Below are positions 59,060 through 64,000 of a stretch of DNA of 64,000 nt, one piece after another. The number at the start of each line of letters is the position of its first letter. The stretch's first letter is position 1. The position numbers and the translations under genes are program-made. This stretch comes from Pseudomonas sp. FP1742. Lineage in GTDB: Bacteria > Pseudomonadota > Gammaproteobacteria > Pseudomonadales > Pseudomonadaceae. The notes beneath the pieces were generated by a model. The model did no database searches and was not told the origin of the DNA. It was given only the letters and a program-made list of their open reading frames with translations. The stretch spans positions 2,728,001-2,792,000 of the forward strand of contig NZ_CP117460.1 in NCBI RefSeq assembly GCF_030687145.1, in the 5' to 3' direction.

Positions 59060-59671
59060 ATGGGGACTATGGAACGCTACTCGAAAGTGGGCATGCAAGA
59101 ACTCGATCAGCGCCTGTCGAAGATCGTCGAAGCCGCGCGCAAGAAGCCGGTTTCGGTCTATCGCTACGGCGCGCCGTGGGTCTGGATCGTGTCCCAGGAT
59201 GACTGGCAGGGCGCCTTGAAAGAAGTGTCCAGCTACATCCCTCCAGGCCATTCACTGGTGTTGCTGCGCCCACAAATCGACGACCTGCTCGAAGAGCACC
59301 GCGACATCCTGCACGGCCTCAATGCCGAGCCCGGCATGCTCATCGCCCCGCAAACGGTCATGCACATCCTGCTGCTGCAGTTGCTCTATTCGGTGCCCAG
59401 CGAGCAGCAGCTCTACGAACAGCTCAATTACAACCTGCTGTTCCGCTGGTTCGTCGGCCTGGACCTGAACCAGAAGGTCTGGAGCTTCAACGTCTTGAGC
59501 CGCGACATCGCCACGCTGCTGAACAACCCGCGGGCGGTGCAGTTGATCCAGAAAATCATTGGCGAAGTGTTCTGCGGTGCCTTGCTGCAAATGCCCGAGT
59601 TCTCCTTGAACTTCGCGCTGCTGCACACCTGGCTGGGCAAACACGCCGCGACATCGACAGCAAGCAATTGA
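59060..59671 (+). CDS. phdA: PhdA-like protein: Phd-antitoxin-like N-terminus fused to a transposase DUF772-like domain
   Basis: 203 aa from ATG 59060 (GTGAGG just upstream; ATG 59069 and GTG 59000 are alternatives). Residues ~5-52 (VGMQELDQRLSKIVEAARKK, VYRYGAPWVWIVSQDDW) resemble the Phd/YefM DNA-binding antitoxin fold. Residues ~95-165 (LLLQLLYSVPSEQQLYEQLNYN, LLFRWFVGLDLNQKVWSFNVL) closely resemble the N-terminal DUF772 domain of IS5/IS1182-type transposases. No DDE catalytic part follows. P. aeruginosa PhdA (prevent-host-death family) lies at the same place and affects biofilm eDNA release and viability. No Doc-like toxin gene is adjacent. Confidence 0.85.
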   Translation: MGTMERYSKVGMQELDQRLSKIVEAARKKPVSVYRYGAPWVWIVSQDDWQGALKEVSSYIPPGHSLVLLRPQIDDLLEEHRDILHGLNAEPGMLIAPQTVMHILLLQLLYSVPSEQQLYEQLNYNLLFRWFVGLDLNQKVWSFNVLSRDIATLLNNPRAVQLIQKIIGEVFCGALLQMPEFSLNFALLHTWLGKHAATSTASN

Positions 59672-59724
59672 GTGGGCCGAGCGCTGGGCAAACAGCGACG
59701 GTCATTACGAATTCAGGGGGTGGT

Positions 59725-61320
59725 GTGGAGCATCTTTTCAAGTCACGGCTGGCGCTGTGGGGCTGGCTGCTGGTGGCGGCCGGCGTGCAGCCGGTATCAG
59801 CCGAAGAGGCCGCCAGTGCGGCGCCGGCAAAGTTGGTCGATGTGAATGAATACTTCGTGCGCGGCAACACCGTGCTCGACGCTCGGGCGATCGAGGAAGC
59901 GGTGTACCCGTTCCTCGGTCCGCAAAAGACCCTGAACGATATCGAAGGCGCCCGCGAAGCCCTGCAGAAGGTTTATCAGGCCCGTGGTTATCAATCGGTG
60001 TTCGTCGAGTTGCCGGAGCAGAAGGTCGAGGACGGCATTGTTTATCTGCAGGTCAGCGAAACCAAAGTCGGCCGGGTGCGGGTAGTCGGCGCCAAGCACT
60101 ATTCGCCCGTGGACATCCGCGAAGACGTGCCGGCCCTGAAAGAAGGCGAGGTGCCGGACTTCAGCAAGGTCCAGGGCGAGCTGGCGCAACTCAACAAGAC
60201 CCCGGGCCGGCAGGTGATGCCGCTGGTGCGTGAAGGGCAGCGCCCCGGCACCATGGACGTGGACTTGCAGGTCGAGGACCAGAATCCGTGGCAGGCCAGC
60301 GTCGGGCTGAACAACGATTACAGCGCCGACACCGAGAAACTGCGCGCCGTCACCAGCCTGGGTTACAACAACCTGTGGCAACTGGGTCACAGCATTTCCC
60401 TGACCTATTTCACCGCGCCCCAGGACACCGACAACGCCAAGGTCTGGTCCGGTTCCTACACCGCGCCGTTGAACGAGCGCTGGAGTGTGCAACTGTCCGG
60501 TTATCAATCCGACAGTAACGTCGCGACCATCGGTGGCAGCAACGTGTTGGGCAAGGGCCACTCCTACGGGATCTCGGCGATTTACACGCTGCCGTCCAGC
60601 GGCAACTGGTCCAACTCGTTGTCGGCCGGCATCGACTTCAAGGACTTCGACGAGCGCCTGACCCTGGCCGGCGAGAGCGACAAGGTGCCGCTGCAATACG
60701 CACCGTTCACCTTCGCCTACAACGGCTTTCGTTACACCGAAAACTCACAACTGGGCCTCGGCCTGAGTCTGGTGGCCGGTACTCGCAGCCTGTTCGGTTA
60801 CGGCAGCTCCGACGAAGACTTCGACTACAAACGCTACCGCGCCAGCCCCAGCTTCGCCGTGCTCAAGGGCGACAGCAACTACACCTTTACCTTCGGCAAT
60901 GACTGGCAGACCGCGACCAAAGCCGCGTTCCAGCTGGCGTCCGGGCCGCTGGTTTCCAACGAGCAATTCTCGGCCGGCGGCGCGACTTCGGTGCGCGGTT
61001 ATCTGGCCGCCGAGCGCACCGGTGACGACGGTTTCCTGTTGTCCCAGGAGCTGCGCACGCCATCCCTGGCCAAGCACCTGGGCACTTACGTCCAGGAATG
61101 GCGCTTCTACGCCTTCGCCGAAGGCGCCCAGTTGTACCTGCGTGACGAGCTCCCCGACCAGGACGCCGATTACGCCCTGGCCAGTGTCGGCCTGGGCACC
61201 CGCGCGAGCTTGAGCAAATGGCTGTCCGGCAGCCTGGATTGGGGCTATCCGCTGCTCGAAGGGCCGAACACCTCGAAACAGGAATCGCGCCTGCACTTCA
61301 ACCTGCAAGCGACGTTCTGA
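59725..61320 (+). CDS. pdtB: PdtB-like TpsB outer-membrane transporter
   Basis: 531 aa from GTG 59725, which has CAGGGGG just upstream. A TTG at 59668 overlapping the phdA stop is possible but would push the signal peptide 19 residues in. Signal peptide ends VSA. Two POTRA domains follow (FVRGNTVLDARAIEEAVYPFLGP...YQARGYQSVFVELPEQ, ~residues 40-110; and VGRVRVVGAKHYSPVDIREDVP, ~115-190), then a 16-strand FhaC/ShlB barrel. The L6 motif SVRGY is near residue 421 and the terminal aromatic is ...FNLQATF. It should secrete PdtA through the outer membrane. Confidence 0.94.
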   Translation: MEHLFKSRLALWGWLLVAAGVQPVSAEEAASAAPAKLVDVNEYFVRGNTVLDARAIEEAVYPFLGPQKTLNDIEGAREALQKVYQARGYQSVFVELPEQKVEDGIVYLQVSETKVGRVRVVGAKHYSPVDIREDVPALKEGEVPDFSKVQGELAQLNKTPGRQVMPLVREGQRPGTMDVDLQVEDQNPWQASVGLNNDYSADTEKLRAVTSLGYNNLWQLGHSISLTYFTAPQDTDNAKVWSGSYTAPLNERWSVQLSGYQSDSNVATIGGSNVLGKGHSYGISAIYTLPSSGNWSNSLSAGIDFKDFDERLTLAGESDKVPLQYAPFTFAYNGFRYTENSQLGLGLSLVAGTRSLFGYGSSDEDFDYKRYRASPSFAVLKGDSNYTFTFGNDWQTATKAAFQLASGPLVSNEQFSAGGATSVRGYLAAERTGDDGFLLSQELRTPSLAKHLGTYVQEWRFYAFAEGAQLYLRDELPDQDADYALASVGLGTRASLSKWLSGSLDWGYPLLEGPNTSKQESRLHFNLQATF

Positions 61321-61339
61321 ACCTACGGAGTAATTTTTC

Positions 61340-63148
61340 ATGCAGCGCTTATTCATCGCTTTCCTGATCTGCCTGGGCTTCGTGCTCCCGGCCACCGCCC
61401 AGGCCTGGTGGCAGGACGACTGGCATTACCGCAAACAGATTTCGGTGGACACCACGCCCCAGGGCGCGGCGATCAACGAGACGTTGGGCCGCACGGCATT
61501 GCTGGTGCGCCTGCACACCGGCAATTTCACCTTCGATGGCGTCAAGGAGGACGGTTCGGACCTGCGCTTCGTCGCCGCCGATGACAAAACCGTGCTCAAC
61601 CACCAGATCGAAAGCTTCGACCCGCTGATGGGCATGGCGCTGATCTGGGTCGATGTACCTGTTATTTCGGGTGGTCAGCGCCAGGACATCTGGATGTATT
61701 ACGGCAACCCGAAAGCCCCGGCCACTGGTAACGGTCAGTTGACCTTCGACCCGAACTTCACCGCGCTCTATCACTTCGACGGCGCCAACGGTACGCCGGC
61801 CAAGGACACCACCGCCTACGGCAACACCGCGCAAAGCGCGACCGGCGCGAGCATCGACGGCGTGATGGGGCGAGCGTTGCAGTTCAGTGGCCAGCCGTTG
61901 CTGCTGCCGGCCAGCCCGTCGCTGCAACACAACGCCGGCAGCGCGTTCACCTTCAGCGCCTGGTTGCGTGTGGATCAGGCCAATGGCGAGCAGTTGCTGC
62001 TGGCAAGGCGCGAAGGGGTGAACAGCCTGTTGCTGGGGCTGAACCAGGGCATGCCATTCGTGGAGATCGACGGCCAGCGCGCCGCGTCTACCCAGCCGTT
62101 GAACCCAGGCCAATGGCAGCATCTGGCGCTGACCGCCGAGGGCGGTAAAGTCTCGCTGTATGTCAACGGGCGTGAAACCGCGAGCCTTGCCGTAGCGATG
62201 CCGGCGTTCAATTCCGTCATGGCCATCGGTGCCGATCTGCCGAGCACAACACCCGCCACTTATCAGCCGTTCACCGGCGCCATTGATGAGCTGCGCCTGT
62301 CCAAGGTTGCCCGACCTGCCGCGCAGTTGCTGGCAGACGCCAACTCCCAGGGCGCCGAGTCGAAACTGGTGGCTTACGGCGTCGATGAAGAACAGTCGGG
62401 CTATGGCTTCGGCAGCCTCGGCTTCCTGCTCAACGCCGTGCCGGCGGACGCCTGGGTGATCATCGCGGTGCTGGTGCTGATGATGTTCCAGTCGTGGGTC
62501 ATCATGATCCGCAAGAACCGCATGGTCAGCCGCGTCAGCGCCGCCAACGAAGCGTTCCGCGAACAGTTCGCCAAGGTCGGTACGCGTCTGGAGATGTTCG
62601 CCGACGATCAGGACCTCGCCCAGCGTTTGCAGCACTCGTCGCTGTGGCGCTTGTATCAGGTGGCGGTGAAGGAAATTCGCACCCGCCGCGAGCAGGGCGC
62701 CGACACCTCGTCAGTCTCGGCCGCGACCATCGAAGCGATTCGCTGCTCGATGGATGGCGTGCGCACCCGCGAAAACCAGGCGCTCAGTTCAAAACTCTCA
62801 ACGCTGTCCAACGCCATCGCCGGCGGCCCGTACATCGGTCTGCTCGGCACGGTGCTGGGGATCATGGTGGTGTTCCTCGGCACGGCCATGGCCGGTGACG
62901 TCAACATCAACGCCATCGCCCCGGGCATGGCCGCCGCCTTGCTGGCCACCGCCATGGGCCTGTTCGTCGCGATCCCGGCGCTGTTTGGCTACAACCGGCT
63001 GATCACCCGCAACAAGGAAGTCAGCGCCGACATGCGGGTGTTCGTCGATGAATTCATCACCCGTCTGGCGGAGATGCATGGCGAAAGCCAGTTCAGCGAA
63101 TCGGCCCATCGCCGCGACCATCACCCCCATTCGTCTGTACCGGCCTGA
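61340..63148 (+). CDS. exbB: ExbB/TolQ-type proton channel fused to periplasmic DUF2341 and LamG-like domains
   Basis: 602 aa, CGGAG upstream of ATG 61340. A signal peptide ends AQA. A DUF2341 domain (~25-120: WWQDDWHYRKQISVDTTPQG, LRFVAADDKTVLNHQIESFD) and a concanavalin/LamG-like jellyroll (~140-325: TALYHFDGANGTPAKD, FTFSAWLRVDQANG, GAIDELRLSKVARP) lie in the periplasm. The MotA/TolQ/ExbB part with three membrane helices (~370, ~505, ~550) includes NAIAGGPYIGLLGTVLGIM and GMAAALLATAMGLFVAIPALFGYN. Typical ExbB is ~240 aa, so more than half is an added sensor or binding part. PA0693 of P. aeruginosa occupies the same position. Confidence 0.93.
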   Translation: MQRLFIAFLICLGFVLPATAQAWWQDDWHYRKQISVDTTPQGAAINETLGRTALLVRLHTGNFTFDGVKEDGSDLRFVAADDKTVLNHQIESFDPLMGMALIWVDVPVISGGQRQDIWMYYGNPKAPATGNGQLTFDPNFTALYHFDGANGTPAKDTTAYGNTAQSATGASIDGVMGRALQFSGQPLLLPASPSLQHNAGSAFTFSAWLRVDQANGEQLLLARREGVNSLLLGLNQGMPFVEIDGQRAASTQPLNPGQWQHLALTAEGGKVSLYVNGRETASLAVAMPAFNSVMAIGADLPSTTPATYQPFTGAIDELRLSKVARPAAQLLADANSQGAESKLVAYGVDEEQSGYGFGSLGFLLNAVPADAWVIIAVLVLMMFQSWVIMIRKNRMVSRVSAANEAFREQFAKVGTRLEMFADDQDLAQRLQHSSLWRLYQVAVKEIRTRREQGADTSSVSAATIEAIRCSMDGVRTRENQALSSKLSTLSNAIAGGPYIGLLGTVLGIMVVFLGTAMAGDVNINAIAPGMAAALLATAMGLFVAIPALFGYNRLITRNKEVSADMRVFVDEFITRLAEMHGESQFSESAHRRDHHPHSSVPA

Positions 63149-63159
63149 GGAGCACCGAC

Positions 63160-63585
63160 ATGGCTTCCGTAAATGCCTCCCACGACGATGACGAAGATGC
63201 AGCGGTGGACAGCATCAACATCACGCCCCTGGTGGACGTGCTGATGGTGGTGCTGGTGATGTTCATCCTCACCGCCACCGCGCAGGTTTCCGGCATCCAG
63301 ATCAACCTGCCCAAGGCCAGTGCCTCGGTGTCGCTGTCCGAAGCCAAGACCAAGGCGATTTCGGTCAACGACGGCGGCCAGGTGTTCCTCGATGCCTACC
63401 CGGTGACCCTGGCGGAACTCGAAGACCGCTTGCGCATCGAGAAGGCGCAGAACCCTGACTTCCCGGTGATCGTGCGCGGTGACGCCACGGTGCAGTACCA
63501 GAAAGTCATCGAGGTGCTGGACCTGTTGCGCCGGCTCGAACTGTCCCAGGTCGGTCTCGTCACCGGCAAACCGACCCAGGGCTGA
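63160..63585 (+). CDS. exbD: ExbD/TolR family protein
   Basis: 141 aa, GGAG before ATG 63160. Acidic N-terminus, then SINITPLVDVLMVVLVMFIL with the proton-carrying Asp26 at the start of the single membrane helix. The periplasmic ExbD domain follows (INLPKASASVSLSEAKTKAI, VIVRGDATVQYQKVIEVLDLLRRL). It pairs with the preceding lectin-ExbB. The stop is 2 bp from the next gene. Confidence 0.94.
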   Translation: MASVNASHDDDEDAAVDSINITPLVDVLMVVLVMFILTATAQVSGIQINLPKASASVSLSEAKTKAISVNDGGQVFLDAYPVTLAELEDRLRIEKAQNPDFPVIVRGDATVQYQKVIEVLDLLRRLELSQVGLVTGKPTQG

Positions 63586-63587
63586 CC

Positions 63588-64000
63588 ATGACCGCACAAC
63601 AACCCTTCAAGCCGTTGCCGGTCAAGCCGTCACCCGTGCGCTTTGCGAAGTGGGGCGCGGGGCTGCTGCTGGCCGGTGTGGCCGCGTGGTTTCTCTGGCA
63701 GTGGGCCAACGACATGAGCGGCGTGCGTCGGGAAGCACCGAAAGTGCCGACGATTATTCCGTTGCCGCCACCGCCACCTCCGCCGCCGGAAAAACCACCG
63801 GAGCCGCAACCCCCCGTGGAAGAAAAAATGGTCGAGCCTGAACCGGCGCCGGAACCGCAGGAGGTCAAGCCCGAAGAAGAGGCGCCGCCATCGCCCGTCG
63901 ATGACCTCGCCAACCCGATGCAAATGGACGGCGACGCCCAGTCCGGCAAAGACGCCTTCAACATTGGCGCCGGCAAGGGTGGCGGCATGGCCGGTGCCGG
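63588..64000 (+). CDS. TonB-like protein (3' truncated by window edge)
   Basis: ATG 63588, 137 codons visible. A basic cytosolic start precedes one membrane helix (residues ~22-40, WGAGLLLAGVAAWFLWQWA) and a periplasmic proline-rich spacer (IIPLPPPPPPPPEKPPEPQP then Glu/Pro repeats). This is the TonB/energy-transducer layout. The receptor-contact domain would lie beyond the window. The segment DDLANPMQMDGDAQSGKDAFNIGAGKGGG fits TonB relatives of this type. It would link ExbB/ExbD to an outer-membrane partner. Confidence 0.85.
   Translation, partial: MTAQQPFKPLPVKPSPVRFAKWGAGLLLAGVAAWFLWQWANDMSGVRREAPKVPTIIPLPPPPPPPPEKPPEPQPPVEEKMVEPEPAPEPQEVKPEEEAPPSPVDDLANPMQMDGDAQSGKDAFNIGAGKGGGMAGA

Noticed and set aside
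59060..59671. phdA as half of a Phd-Doc toxin-antitoxin pair
   Set aside because: No Doc/Fic-type toxin gene precedes or follows it; pdtA and pdtB flank it, as in the known Pdt region.

Overview
The window is chromosomal DNA of a Pseudomonas, most likely of the P. fluorescens complex. The evidence is the GC-rich coding style, many copies of the Pseudomonas REP palindrome (core GGGAGCGGGCTTGCTCGCGA), a 180-kDa-class NAD glutamate dehydrogenase, small Pseudomonas-restricted DUF proteins, and gene order matching P. aeruginosa in two long blocks. Both ends cut through genes.

Layout. (1) 1-3075: end of an MFS permease, an FAH-superfamily sugar-acid dehydratase candidate and an aldehyde dehydrogenase, which together look like a pentonate/hexarate catabolic operon ending at 2-oxoglutarate. 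(2) 3095-4945: a tandem REP array whose fifth unit is split by an IS110-family element. The IS noncoding end folds like a bridge RNA whose target guides match the REP sequence it sits in. (3) 4983-7689: a DUF5629 protein, an exported lactonase-like beta-propeller and four very small exported or membrane peptides. (4) 7860-13335 (minus): sbcD-sbcC-GST operon. (5) 13590-20447 (minus): moxR-DUF58-DUF4381-batA-batB/C-batD, a MoxR/vWA envelope-stress type operon. (6) 20717-29744: a small acidic protein, gdhB, an exported cupin, an ABM monooxygenase, and a MocR regulator divergent from an AhpD-like protein. (7) 29977-64000: a nearly complete relative of the P. aeruginosa PUMA3/Hxc/Pdt region.

The last region forms one functional unit. 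VreA (STN domain plus TonB-like C-terminus), VreI (ECF sigma) and VreR (anti-sigma) form a cell-surface-signalling cassette. Next come eleven hxc genes that build a second type II secretion system: pseudopilins T, U, V, W and X, the assembly platform P, Y, Z and S, ATPase R and a self-piloted lipoprotein secretin Q. A DING-type phosphatase/phosphate-binding protein follows, which is the expected Hxc substrate. Then come the very large TpsA exoprotein PdtA (4154 aa), PhdA, the TpsB transporter PdtB, and an ExbB/ExbD/TonB-like set whose ExbB carries an extra periplasmic lectin-like domain. In P. aeruginosa this regulon responds to phosphate starvation. Candidate PhoB-like sites and a 19-bp motif shared by the pdtA and phdA upstream regions fit that, but remain inference.

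The most notable items are the REP-programmed IS110 bridge-RNA candidate, the Phd-plus-transposase-N-terminus fusion in PhdA, the lectin-ExbB fusion, and the conserved promoter motif in the Pdt region.
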